NCBI GenBank assembly: GCA_038524325.1
Contig: JBCBIS010000018.1
Location: 1-32,629 of the forward strand
Direction: 5' to 3'
DNA from: Thermohalobaculum sp038524325
GTDB lineage: Bacteria > Pseudomonadota > Alphaproteobacteria > Rhodobacterales > Rhodobacteraceae
Length of the DNA stretch: 32,629 nt
Of this stretch, positions 22,363 to 30,409 are shown piece by piece. The notes under the pieces are model-generated. The model was not told where the DNA came from. It saw nothing but the letters and a program-made list of their open reading frames with translations, and did no database searches. The position numbers and the translations under genes are program-made. Numbering within the stretch: position 1 is the stretch's first letter; the number at the start of each line of letters is the position of its first letter.

Positions 22363-23334
22363 ATGGCTTCACTCATCTCTTCGCGCCGCGGCTTCCTGCT
22401 GGGCGCCTCCGCCACTGGACTGCTGACATCTGCGCCGGTTCTGGGCGCCACATCCGCTCCCTTAGGAGAGCAGGCCGCCGGCTGGTACCGCTTCGCGTTG
22501 GGAGAGTTTGAGATCACGGTCCTGTCGGATGGCAATCTCGTGATCCCCGCCGCCGGGCTTGGCGCCAATCAGCCGCCTGAGACGGTCGCCGCATATCTCG
22601 AGACCCGGTTTCTCGATACCGAGCAGACCTATGCCCACACCAATCATGTGCTGATCGACACCGGAGCCGAGAAAGTTCTGGTGGATATCGGCTCTGGCGA
22701 ACGGTTCATGCCCTCCGCCGGGCGCCTGAGCAGCAATCTGGACGCCGCAGGTATCGACCCCTCCGAGATCACCCATATCATCCTCACCCATGCCCATCCG
22801 GACCATTGCTGGGGTATGATCGACGATTTCGACGAGGTGCGGATGCCGGACGCGGCCTATGCGATATCGGCCGTCGAGTTCGATTGGTGGATGGCCGAAG
22901 ATCGTGTCACCCAAGTGCCCGAGCCGATGCAAGCAATGGTGGTCGGGGCGCAGTCCTCGCTGCGTCCGGTGGCCGAGCAGACGATGATGATCACCGACGG
23001 GCAGGAGATCGTGCCGGGCGTGACCATGATCGCCACCCAAGGCCACACGCCGGGCCATATGTCGGTGCGGGTCGAGAGCGCGGGCGAGCGCCTGCTGGTC
23101 CTCGGTGATGCCATCAGCCACGCCCATGTCTCGTTCGAGCACCCGGATTGGCATGGCGGTTTCGATGTCGACGCCGAGATGGCCGCCGCGACGCGCAAGC
23201 GCCTGCTGGACATGGCCGCGACCGACCGTCTGACCATCGCGGGCTATCACCTGCCCTTCCCCGGGATCGGCCATGTGGTGCGCTCGGGCGGGGCCTATCG
23301 GTTTCTGCCGGATCTCTGGCGCTGGGGGGGCTGA
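22363..23334 (+). CDS. Tat-exported MBL-fold metallohydrolase
   Basis: A 323-aa metallo-beta-lactamase-fold hydrolase with the full metal motif HAHPDH (143-148), preceded by NHVLIDTGAEKVLVDIGSG. Later ligands are seen in QGHTPGHMS, LVLGDAISH and GYHLPFPGIGH. The N-terminus SSRRGFLLGASATG is a twin-arginine signal (SRRGFLL), so the protein is probably folded with its metals in the cytoplasm before export. It resembles the quorum-lactonase/glyoxalase-II-like group, but the substrate cannot be read. The ATG at 22363 follows aagga at 7-8 nt. It is the third gene of an exported cassette with a degenerate MBL protein and a rhodanese. A 7-bp hairpin starts right after its stop. Confidence 0.88.
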   Translation: MASLISSRRGFLLGASATGLLTSAPVLGATSAPLGEQAAGWYRFALGEFEITVLSDGNLVIPAAGLGANQPPETVAAYLETRFLDTEQTYAHTNHVLIDTGAEKVLVDIGSGERFMPSAGRLSSNLDAAGIDPSEITHIILTHAHPDHCWGMIDDFDEVRMPDAAYAISAVEFDWWMAEDRVTQVPEPMQAMVVGAQSSLRPVAEQTMMITDGQEIVPGVTMIATQGHTPGHMSVRVESAGERLLVLGDAISHAHVSFEHPDWHGGFDVDAEMAAATRKRLLDMAATDRLTIAGYHLPFPGIGHVVRSGGAYRFLPDLWRWGG

Positions 23335-23361
23335 GCGCCGCCTACCAGCGGAATGCGGCGC
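23335..23361 (+). terminator. Stem-loop directly after the MBL gene
   Basis: The arms gcgccgc (23335-23341) and gcggcgc (23355-23361) are perfectly complementary, with a 13-nt loop, and begin at the base after the TGA. No T-run follows, so it may be a 3'-stabilising hairpin or an attenuated terminator that closes the three-gene cassette. Confidence 0.35.
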
Positions 23362-23490
23362 AGGGACATCCGGCGCTTGATAGGTCAGCCACAGATCGAG
23401 AATGCAATTCTAAGCACTCGATCATTGCCTCTGCTCTGCACTGGGTTTACCTCTCTCAGGGTTCACGCCCGGTACGAGTGGAGATGTGCC

Positions 23491-23793
23491 ATGGGATCGT
23501 TCCTCACGATCTTCAATCTGCTGATCGATCTCGCGACATGGATCATCATTCTGCAGGCAATTCTGAGCTGGCTTGTCGCTTTCGAGGTGCTCAATCTGCG
23601 CCAGCCGCTGGTCTACCAGATCTGGTCGGCGCTGAACCGGCTGACAGACCCGATCTATCGGCCGTTGCGCCGGATGATCCCGGATCTGGGCGGGATCGAC
23701 ATCACGCCGATCTTCGCGTTCCTGATCCTGATCTTCCTGCAGGTCATCGTCTGCAACAATCTCGGACCGCATCCGAGCTGCCCGCTCTGGTAG
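23491..23793 (+). CDS. YggT-family integral membrane protein
   Basis: A 100-aa membrane protein with two hydrophobic helices: ILLIDLATWIIILQAILSW-like at 8-30 and PIFAFLILIFLQVIVCNNL near the end. The YggT hallmark SALNRLTDPIYRPLRRMIP lies in between, and DLGGIDITPIFAF follows. The family is linked to membrane/osmotic homeostasis and cell envelope or division processes, but its exact role is not established. The ATG at 23491 has ggag 6-10 nt upstream. The gene stands between the exported MBL cassette and the YcaQ-like gene. Confidence 0.88.
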   Translation: MGSFLTIFNLLIDLATWIIILQAILSWLVAFEVLNLRQPLVYQIWSALNRLTDPIYRPLRRMIPDLGGIDITPIFAFLILIFLQVIVCNNLGPHPSCPLW

Positions 23794-23835
23794 TGATCTG
23801 CCCCTGGTCCGCATGATGGGGCGGCCAAGACCGCC

Positions 23836-25023
23836 ATGACTATGCCCCGTCTGTCAAATCCCGATGCGCGCCGCCTGTTCCTGGCGCGCCATGGCCTGTG
23901 CGGCGGCCCCTCTGACACGATGGCGCTGATCGATCAGCTTGGTTTCGTGCAGGTCGACAGCATCAATATGGTCGAGCGCGCCCACCACATGATCCTCTCG
24001 GCCCGGATGAAGCGCTATCGCCCGCGCGACTTGATCCGTCTGTTGGAACGGGACCGTCAGCTCTTCGAACACTGGACGCATGACGCGGCGGTGATCCCGG
24101 TCGCCTTCTTTCCCTACTGGCGCTTGCGCTTTGCGCGCGACCGCCAGGATCTGATGGCAAAATGGAAAAACTGGCGGCGGGATGGCTTTGCCGAGAAGTT
24201 CGACGCCGTGCTCGAGCGGGTGCGCGACCATGGCCCGGTCATGGCGCGCGATGTCGGCGAGGACGAGCAGCGCAGTTCGGGCGGCTGGTGGGACTGGCAC
24301 CCCTCGAAGACGGCGCTGGAGTTCCTCTGGCGGACCGGGCAGTTGGCTGTCTGCCGGCGCGAGGGGTTCCAGAAGGTCTTCGACCTGACCGAACGGGTGA
24401 TCCCCGAACCCTATCTCAGCCGCGACCTGCCGGAGGCCGAGATTGTCGAATGGGCGGCGGCCAGCGCGCTCGACCGCCTCGGCTTTGCCACATCGGGCGA
24501 GATCGCGGCGTTTTGGGAGGCGATTTCCCCTGCCGAGGCAAAGGCCTGGTGCCAGCGCCATCTCGAACGGGAGCTGATCGAGATCGAGATCCTCCAGGCC
24601 GATGGCACGCCGCGCCGGGTCTATGCGCGCCCCGATGTCGAGGACGCCGCCGCGACCGCTCCACCGCCACCAGGTGGGATGCGGGTGTTGAGCCCGTTCG
24701 ACCCCGCGCTGCGCGACCGCAAACGGGCAGAGCGGCTGTTCGGGTTCCACTATCGGATCGAGATCTTCGTTCCCGCGCCGCGGCGGCGTTATGGCTATTA
24801 TGTCTTTCCCTTGTTGGAGGGGGATCGCCTTGTCGGGCGGATCGACATGAAACGGGACCCGGCGGAGGGGTGCCTCACGGTCCGTGCCCTTTGGCCCGAG
24901 TTCGGAGTCCGCTGGGGCAAGGGGCGTCAGGCGCGCCTGGAGGCAGAGCTGGCGCGCGTCGCCCGGGTCGCTGGTTGCTCCGACCCCCGCTTTGCCGATG
25001 GGTGGCTGCGTCAACCGTTGTGA
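23836..25023 (+). CDS. YcaQ/AlkZ-type winged-helix DNA glycosylase
   Basis: A 395-aa protein of the HTH_42 family (YcaQ in E. coli, AlkZ in Streptomyces), which excises bulky alkylated bases and unhooks interstrand crosslinks. The N-terminal helix has QLGFVQVDSINMVERAHH. The QVD triplet (39-41) fits the family catalytic QxD/QxQ motif, and HH lies at about 50-51. Tandem winged-helix segments follow, including LFEHWTHDAAVIP (typical of this family), WWDWHPSKTALEFLWRTGQL and the C-terminal LSPFDPALRDRKRAERLFGF plus YYVFPLLEGDRLVGRIDMK. Length is normal. The start at 23836 has no strong ribosome site, and the second ATG at 23842 is possible. It is convergent with the cco assembly operon. Confidence 0.88.
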   Translation: MTMPRLSNPDARRLFLARHGLCGGPSDTMALIDQLGFVQVDSINMVERAHHMILSARMKRYRPRDLIRLLERDRQLFEHWTHDAAVIPVAFFPYWRLRFARDRQDLMAKWKNWRRDGFAEKFDAVLERVRDHGPVMARDVGEDEQRSSGGWWDWHPSKTALEFLWRTGQLAVCRREGFQKVFDLTERVIPEPYLSRDLPEAEIVEWAAASALDRLGFATSGEIAAFWEAISPAEAKAWCQRHLERELIEIEILQADGTPRRVYARPDVEDAAATAPPPPGGMRVLSPFDPALRDRKRAERLFGFHYRIEIFVPAPRRRYGYYVFPLLEGDRLVGRIDMKRDPAEGCLTVRALWPEFGVRWGKGRQARLEAELARVARVAGCSDPRFADGWLRQPL

Positions 25024-25027
25024 CGAT

Positions 25028-25057
25028 GGTGCCGGGGGCGCGGGTCTTCCCGGCGCC
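25028..25057. terminator. Stem-loop between convergent glycosylase and ccoS genes
   Basis: The arms ggtgccggg (25028-25036) and cccggcgcc (25049-25057) pair over 9 bp with one G-T wobble and a 12-nt loop. The hairpin sits between the stop at 25023 (plus) and the ccoS stop at 25075 (minus), so it may act for both transcripts. No long T-run is present. Confidence 0.4.
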
Positions 25058-25074
25058 TTCGCCGCTGGCCGCAT

Positions 25075-25254
25075 TCAGTCTTGCTTGGACGCGCCCTCGC
25101 CAGCGGGGTGATCGTCATGCTCGCCGAACAGCGCCCGGTGCTGATCGCCCTCCAGATCGATGTACTGATCGGCCCGCAGCGACCAGATGAACGCGGCCAG
25201 GCCAAGGCCGCCGAGGAAGAGCGAGACGGGGATCAGAAATCCGATGACGGTCAT
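25075..25254 (-). CDS. ccoS: cbb3-type oxidase assembly protein CcoS
   Basis: A small inner-membrane protein of 59 aa needed for insertion of redox cofactors into cbb3 oxidase. It starts MTVIGFLIPVSLFLGGLGLA, a single TM helix, followed by the family hallmark FIWSLRADQYIDLEGD and a short acidic tail. The ATG at 25252-25254 overlaps the TGA of ccoI (25251-25253) as ATGA, so it is translationally coupled and last in the ccoGHIS operon. Length and motifs are those of CcoS/FixS. Confidence 0.92.
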   Translation of the reverse strand: MTVIGFLIPVSLFLGGLGLAAFIWSLRADQYIDLEGDQHRALFGEHDDHPAGEGASKQD

Positions 25255-27380
25255 GCGACATTCCTCAATCTCAAAGCATTGAGCACGACCAGGATCGAGG
25301 AGCCCGACATCGCTGCAGCAGCGATCAGCGGCGTGACCTGGCCAGATACTGCCAGTGGAATTGCAATGGCATTATACACGGCGGCGATCGCAAAACACTC
25401 CAATGTCCGGCGCCGTGCGGCCCGTGCGACCCGCAGCGCCAGGCCGACCGCGCCGAGTTGCTTGCCGGTGAACACCAGCCCTGCCGCGGCCTTCGCCACA
25501 TCGACCGCCGCGGCGGGAGACATCGAGGCATGGGCCGCCGCCAGCGCCGGGCCGTCGTTCAGCCCGTCTCCCACCATTAGAACCTTTTGCCCCTGGTCGC
25601 GCATCTGGTCGAGCAGCGCCAGTTTGTCGCCCGGGTGCAGCCTTGCCTGCCAATGCGCGATGCCCGCCCGCCCGGCGGCGTCCGCCACCGATGCTGCGGC
25701 ATCGCCCGACAGCAGGCAGAGCTTCAGATCCATCGCGGCCAGGGCTGTCACGGTCTCGGGCACATCAGGGCGCAGGGTATCGCTGAAGGTGAACCGCGCG
25801 GGCGCCGCACCGGAGATCGAGAGGAACACCCCGTCGCCGCTTTCCTCGCCATCCGTCACCCAATCGGGTCGGCCAAGGCGGATCTCCGCACCGTCGAACC
25901 TGCCCAGAACACCGCAACCCGGATGCTCCGAGACATCCTCGACCGGGGCTGGGGCGACACCGCGTTCCTCGGCCGCCTTGGCAATCGCCTGTGCGAGTGG
26001 ATGGGTCGATGCGCGCGCCAGCGCCGCGGCCAGAGGCCAGGCGGGCGCGTCCCGCTCCGGCGCGGAACGCAGCAGCGGGGCGCCATCGGTCAGCGTGCCG
26101 GTCTTGTCGAAGGCCACCGTGTCGATCTGCGCCAGCCGCTCCAGCTCCGCCCCATCCTTCAGAAAAATCCCGGACCGGAAGAGGCGCGCCGAGGCCATGG
26201 TGTGGACGGTCGGCACGGCCAGCCCCAGGGCACAGGGGCAGGTGATGATCAGCACGGCCGTCGCGATGCCCAGTGCTGTGCCCGCATCGCCGCTGGCCCA
26301 AAGCCATCCGGCGAAGGCCGCGATGGCAATCACATGGACGCCCGGCGCATAGACCCGGGCCGCGATGTCGGCAAGACGGTCGAGCCGTCCGCGCCCGCGC
26401 TCGGCCGCCTCGACAAGACGCGCGATATCCGCCAGCAGCGTGCCATCGCCGACAGCGGTCACGCGCATTTCGAGCGGGCCAGTCAGGTTCATCATCCCGG
26501 CATGGATGGCTGCACCCGGCGCGATCGGCTCTGGCAGGCTCTCTCCGGTCACCAGCGAACGGTCGAGATCGCTCCGCCCGGCCAGAACAAGGCCATCCGC
26601 GGGCACCCGCTCGCCCGGCGCGACGGCGAGGCGCATGCCCTGGCGCAGGGTCTCGGTGGCGACGCTGTGGCGCGTGCCGTCCGGGCGGATCTCGACCGCG
26701 CTGCGGGCCGCCAACTGGCTGAGCTCCGCTGCCGCCGATCCGGCCACGGCGCGGGTCCTGTGGTCGAGATACCGCCCGATCAGCAGGAAAAAGATCAACA
26801 TGATCCCAGCGTCGAAATACGCATGCGCGCCCTGCCCCACGGTCTCGATCAGCGAGCTTATGCCCGAGAGCAGGATCGCCAGCGAGATCGGCACATCCAT
26901 GTTCAACCGGCGCGCAGCCAAGGCGCTGGCGGCACTGCGGAAGAAGGGCAGGCCCGAGAACGCCATGGCCGGCAACGCGATCAGGGCCGAGACCCAATGG
27001 AGCAGATCACGGGTCGCCGCCTCCGCCCCCGACCAGACCGAGATCGACAGAAGCATCACGTTCATCGCCGCAAATCCGGCGACGCCGAGGCGGAGCAGCA
27101 GGTCGCGCCCCTCCGGGTCGCGGCCGACTTGGCGCGGCAGACCGGCGGCGAGCGGGCGCGCCTCGTGTCCCGCGCGCGCCAACGCCGCGATCAACTGGTC
27201 GATATCTGCGCCCCCCGCTTCCGGATCGACCCGCACGCGCTTGTTCGACAGATTAACCCGGGCCGCGCGCACCCCTTCGACAGCGCAGAGCGCACGCTCG
27301 ACCCCTGCGATGCAGCCGCCGCATTTCAGCGTGGGCAGCAGAAGCTCGATCGGCTCGGCAGGGGACCGGTCCAGTGGCAT
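25251..27380 (-). CDS. ccoI: Copper-translocating P-type ATPase CcoI (FixI)
   Basis: A Cu(I) exporter of the P1B type, 709 aa, in the inner membrane, that delivers copper for the CuB site of cbb3 oxidase. An N-terminal heavy-metal domain has CGGC (20-23). Several TM helices follow. The ion-binding motif CPC is in TCPCALGLAVP, the phosphorylation motif is DKTGTLTDG, and HP occurs in STHPLAQAIA. The hinge reads MVGDGLNDGPALA. The C-terminal TMs close the protein, ending in SSILVVLNALRLR. The start overlaps the ccoH stop by one base (TGATG), and the end overlaps the start of ccoS. The downstream ccoS and upstream ccoHG identify it as the oxidase-specific pump rather than a detoxifying CopA. Confidence 0.95.
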   Translation of the reverse strand: MPLDRSPAEPIELLLPTLKCGGCIAGVERALCAVEGVRAARVNLSNKRVRVDPEAGGADIDQLIAALARAGHEARPLAAGLPRQVGRDPEGRDLLLRLGVAGFAAMNVMLLSISVWSGAEAATRDLLHWVSALIALPAMAFSGLPFFRSAASALAARRLNMDVPISLAILLSGISSLIETVGQGAHAYFDAGIMLIFFLLIGRYLDHRTRAVAGSAAAELSQLAARSAVEIRPDGTRHSVATETLRQGMRLAVAPGERVPADGLVLAGRSDLDRSLVTGESLPEPIAPGAAIHAGMMNLTGPLEMRVTAVGDGTLLADIARLVEAAERGRGRLDRLADIAARVYAPGVHVIAIAAFAGWLWASGDAGTALGIATAVLIITCPCALGLAVPTVHTMASARLFRSGIFLKDGAELERLAQIDTVAFDKTGTLTDGAPLLRSAPERDAPAWPLAAALARASTHPLAQAIAKAAEERGVAPAPVEDVSEHPGCGVLGRFDGAEIRLGRPDWVTDGEESGDGVFLSISGAAPARFTFSDTLRPDVPETVTALAAMDLKLCLLSGDAAASVADAAGRAGIAHWQARLHPGDKLALLDQMRDQGQKVLMVGDGLNDGPALAAAHASMSPAAAVDVAKAAAGLVFTGKQLGAVGLALRVARAARRRTLECFAIAAVYNAIAIPLAVSGQVTPLIAAAAMSGSSILVVLNALRLRNVA

Positions 27381-27823
27381 CAGCCGGCCTCCGGCACCAC
27401 GAGCTGGGCGGAGGCGCGATAGGCCGGCCCGGAGGTGCTGACGATCTCGATCCGCCAGGCCCCGGGCTCGAGGGCGAGTGGCACCTCGCGCTGCCCGGGT
27501 GACAGGGTGATCCGTTGGTCATCGCGATCGCTACTGGGCCGCCCGATGGTCAGGTCGAAGGCGACGGCATCCGATCCCGGGCCGAGATCGACCTGCAGTG
27601 CCCCCTCGCGATAGGAGAAGCTGACAGTCCAGCCCAGCGCACGCTGCGCCTTGGCCCGATCGTTCCAGCCTTGTCCCTCGACATAAGCGTTTTTCACGAC
27701 CAAACCCGGGAACGAGCCGGTCGCCGCCATCATCATGGTCATGTTGGCCGCGATCACGGTGGCGAAGGCCGCCAGCGCGATGAACAGCACCTTTCGGCCT
27801 GTCAGAGGTTTTGCGTCGCGCAT
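27380..27823 (-). CDS. ccoH: cbb3-type oxidase assembly protein CcoH (FixH)
   Basis: A 147-aa membrane-anchored protein with one N-terminal TM helix (VLFIALAAFATVIAANMTMM, about 12-31). A periplasmic beta-rich domain follows, with the family features VKNAYVEGQGWN and RAKAQRALGW. CcoH interacts with the oxidase subunits and stabilises the complex during assembly. It starts 17 nt after the ccoG stop, with gggag in the gap. Its stop shares a base with the ccoI start. Length is normal for FixH. Confidence 0.9.
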   Translation of the reverse strand: MRDAKPLTGRKVLFIALAAFATVIAANMTMMMAATGSFPGLVVKNAYVEGQGWNDRAKAQRALGWTVSFSYREGALQVDLGPGSDAVAFDLTIGRPSSDRDDQRITLSPGQREVPLALEPGAWRIEIVSTSGPAYRASAQLVVPEAG

Positions 27824-27840
27824 CTGGTTACTCCCGTTGA

Positions 27841-29373
27841 TCAGTTCGCGTCCGGCCCATGGAACCGCGTGGCGTAGGGGCTGCGTTCATGGGTGAAGAG
27901 ATTTTCGATCCAGAGGGTCACGGGGACCTGCCCGGTCACCTCGCCCGGCGGCGCCGTCAGGAAAACGCGCAGCTTCCGGGTCGCATCGGGCGGGATCAGG
28001 ATGGCGGTCGCGTCCTCGCCCTGGACGGTCAGGCGCAGATAGACATCGCCTTCGACCGTCGCTGACAGGCGGAACGGGTTCGGCTGCGGGTTGCGGTTCT
28101 GCACCCGCACCTCGAAGGCGTTCCGGACCGACCCGTCCGACAGAGTCACGAACAGGGGATTCCGGTCGCGCTCGACAGTGATATCGATCGTGTCGCGCAG
28201 GAAAAGCGAGACAACCATGGCAATCCCGATCCCGGCCCAGAGCATCGTATAGAGGATTGTGCGCGGCCGGATCGCGCGCTTCAATGCCGGGATCGGCGTG
28301 GCGCCGCCGCGTTCCAGCCGCTCATCGGCCAGCGAGCAGTAATCAATCAGGCCGCGCGGCTTGCCGATCTTGGCCATAATATCATCGCAGGCATCGATGC
28401 AGAGCGCGCAAGTGATGCAGCCGAGCTGCTGACCCTCGCGGATATCGACCCCGGTCGGGCAGACATTCACGCAGGCATTGCAATCGATGCAATCGCCGAG
28501 CCGGTCTTCCGGTCCTGTCTGCCCGGTCGCGCTGCGCTCGAGCCCCGGCATCGGGATGGTCGGCGCCCGGCCGCCGACCAGTGGCCCGGCGGCATCCGAG
28601 GCGGCCTCGGCTTCGGCATGGCGTTTGCGATGCTTGCCGCGCGGCTCTCCGCGCCAGTCTTTATAGGTGACGGTCAGCGAGTTCTCGTCGAGCATCGCCG
28701 CCTGGATGCGCGGCCAGGGGCACATGTAAAGGCAGACCTGCTCGCGCATGAAGCCGCCCAGAATGAAGGTCGTCGCCGTCAGGATCGCCACTGTCGTATA
28801 CGCGATCGCGTTGGCCTGACCGGTGAAGAGGTCGACAAACAGCGTCGGCGCATCGGCGAAATAGAACACCCAGGCCCCGCCGGTGGCGACCGCGATCAGC
28901 AGCCAAACGGCCCATTTGAGCCCCCGGCGCGAGATCTTGTACCCGTCCCAGCGGCGTTTGAGCAGGCGGAACTGCGCGTTGCGGTCGCCGTCGATCCAGC
29001 GCTCGACATGCTGATAGAGATCGACCCAGACGGTCTGCGGACAAGCATAGCCGCACCAGACCCGTCCCAGGATCGAGGTGAACAGGAACAGCCCGATGCC
29101 CGCCATGATCAAAAGGCCGGCAACGTAGTAGAACTCCTGCGGCCAGATCTCGATCCAGAAGAAAAAGAAGCGCCGGTTGGCGAGATCCACCAGCACCGCC
29201 TGATCGGGCAAGTGCGCGCCACGGTCCCAGCGGATCCACGGGGTAATGTAGTAGATGCCCAGCGTCACCACCATCAGCGCCCATTTCAGGCGCCGGAAGG
29301 ACCCGGAGACGGCCTTTGGAAACACCGGCTCGCGGGCGGCATAGAGGGCGGCGGGTTGTTGATCTGTCGGCAC
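27841..29373 (-). CDS. ccoG: cbb3 oxidase accessory iron-sulfur protein CcoG (FixG/RdxB)
   Basis: A 510-aa inner-membrane protein with polyferredoxin-like clusters. It is thought to reduce copper for CcoI-dependent cofactor delivery to cbb3 oxidase. The N-terminal half has five or so TM helices with the motifs RVWCGYACPQT (107-111 CxxxC) and QVCLYMCPWPRIQ. Two 4Fe-4S motifs follow: CIDCNACVNVCP (Cys295, 298, 301, 305) and CITCALCIDAC (Cys319, 322, 325, 329). A C-terminal immunoglobulin-like domain ends the protein. The segment 247-291 between DWRGEPRG and the first cluster looks longer than in relatives I know. The start is GTG at 29373 with a gaaagg ribosome site. An FnrL-type box lies 61 nt upstream. 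It is the first gene of ccoGHIS. Confidence 0.95.
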   Translation of the reverse strand: MPTDQQPAALYAAREPVFPKAVSGSFRRLKWALMVVTLGIYYITPWIRWDRGAHLPDQAVLVDLANRRFFFFWIEIWPQEFYYVAGLLIMAGIGLFLFTSILGRVWCGYACPQTVWVDLYQHVERWIDGDRNAQFRLLKRRWDGYKISRRGLKWAVWLLIAVATGGAWVFYFADAPTLFVDLFTGQANAIAYTTVAILTATTFILGGFMREQVCLYMCPWPRIQAAMLDENSLTVTYKDWRGEPRGKHRKRHAEAEAASDAAGPLVGGRAPTIPMPGLERSATGQTGPEDRLGDCIDCNACVNVCPTGVDIREGQQLGCITCALCIDACDDIMAKIGKPRGLIDYCSLADERLERGGATPIPALKRAIRPRTILYTMLWAGIGIAMVVSLFLRDTIDITVERDRNPLFVTLSDGSVRNAFEVRVQNRNPQPNPFRLSATVEGDVYLRLTVQGEDATAILIPPDATRKLRVFLTAPPGEVTGQVPVTLWIENLFTHERSPYATRFHGPDAN

Positions 29374-29434
29374 CGGGCGTGACCTTTCTCACCGAAGCTG
29401 ATCGAGATGTTGCATTCCACCAGAAGGGGCCGCC

Positions 29435-29448
29435 TTGACCAGGATCAA
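29435..29448 (-). promoter_or_regulatory. FnrL-type binding site upstream of ccoG
   Basis: TTGAC-cagg-ATCAA (29435-29448) matches the FNR/FnrL consensus TTGAY-N4-RTCAA at every conserved position. Its centre is 68 bp upstream of the ccoG GTG, compatible with class II activation and a leader of about 25 nt. FnrL in Rhodobacterales activates genes at low oxygen, so ccoGHIS is likely induced microaerobically. The site is palindromic, but the only gene it fits is ccoG on the minus strand. Confidence 0.8.
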
Positions 29449-29461
29449 GCGCATCGCCCGC

Positions 29462-29505
29462 ATAAAAAGGGGCCCCCGCCTCTCTCTGGGAATCGAGGCG
29501 GGGGC
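29462..29505 (-). terminator. Rho-independent terminator after ccoNOQP
   Basis: On the minus strand the arms gcccccgcctc (pairing 29495-29505 with 29472-29482) form an 11-bp perfect GC-rich stem with a 12-nt loop, followed by cccctttttatg (five T at 29464-29468). It lies 43 nt after the ccoP stop, just upstream of the FnrL box of ccoGHIS, so it separates the two operons. Confidence 0.8.
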
Positions 29506-29548
29506 AGTCATGGCCCAGGGAGGAAAGCCATGATCGGGGCCCGGGCGG

Positions 29549-30409
29549 TTACTCTCCACCGCCAAGGCTGTGCACATAATGGGCGACCTGCTTGATCTCG
29601 GCCTCGGTAAGGCGCGTGTTCCAGGCAGGCATGACCCCGGCGCGGGAGTAGGTGATGGTCTCGATCACCGTGTCGCGATCGCCGCCATAGAGCCAGATGG
29701 CATCGTTCAGGGTCGGTGCGCCCAGATCGGCCACCCCCTCGCCATTGTCGCCATGACAGGCCGCGCAGTTCTCTTCATAGAGCACCGCGCCATCTGCATT
29801 CGGCTCGGCCGCGCCCGAGAGCGAGAGGACATGGTCGGTCACCGCCTCGATCTCGGATTTTTCGAGAAGCTCGTCAGCGCCGAAAGCGGGCATCATGCTG
29901 ATGCGGGTGTCCTCGTTCTCCTCCCATCGGATGCCGACCAGCAGGGTCTCGTAGATTGCCTCATGGGTGCCGCCCCAGAGCCAATCGTCATCCAGCAGGT
30001 TGGGATAGCCCTTGGCGCCCGCGGCACCAGCCCCGTGGCATTGCGAGCAATAGGTCCGGAAGATGGCCGCACCGCCGGCCTGGGCGAACCCATCCAATTC
30101 GGCGTTCGAGGCGATTTCGGTGAACTCCGCCTCGGCGATGCGGTTCATCATCGGGGCCAGGCTGGCCTCGTGATCCGCCACGATCTCGGTCAGTTCGCCC
30201 CGGGTCGAATAGCCCAGCACCCCGGCCGTGGCCGATGAGATCAGCGGCCATGCCGGATAAGCGATGGTGTAGAGCACACCCCAGACAATGGTCGCGTAGA
30301 AGGTCCACAGCCACCAGCGCGGCAGCGGGGTGTCAAGCTCCTTGATCCCGTCCCATTCATGGCCAGTGGTCTCGGTGCCGGTTTCCTGATCGGTTTCACG
30401 CTCGCTCAT
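29549..30409 (-). CDS. ccoP: cbb3 oxidase subunit III, diheme cytochrome c (CcoP)
   Basis: The membrane-anchored diheme cytochrome c that takes electrons from soluble cytochromes and hands them to CcoO/CcoN. It has 286 aa. The N-terminus has the typical ITTPLPRWW-like entry (KELDTPLPRWWLWTFYATIV) and one TM helix (about 33-54). Two heme-c sites are CSQCH (121-125) and CAACH (215-219), with probable axial Met in MMPAF (172-173 region) and VMPAW (about 260). The ATG at 30409 overlaps the ccoQ stop (ATGA). The open frame extends to 30445, but that start is not family-like. The gene is last in ccoNOQP, and its stop is followed by a strong terminator. Confidence 0.95.
   Translation of the reverse strand: MSERETDQETGTETTGHEWDGIKELDTPLPRWWLWTFYATIVWGVLYTIAYPAWPLISSATAGVLGYSTRGELTEIVADHEASLAPMMNRIAEAEFTEIASNAELDGFAQAGGAAIFRTYCSQCHGAGAAGAKGYPNLLDDDWLWGGTHEAIYETLLVGIRWEENEDTRISMMPAFGADELLEKSEIEAVTDHVLSLSGAAEPNADGAVLYEENCAACHGDNGEGVADLGAPTLNDAIWLYGGDRDTVIETITYSRAGVMPAWNTRLTEAEIKQVAHYVHSLGGGE

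Noticed and set aside
22462..23274. Minus-strand open frame opposite the Tat-exported MBL gene
   Set aside because: Shadow of the strongly conserved plus-strand metallohydrolase.
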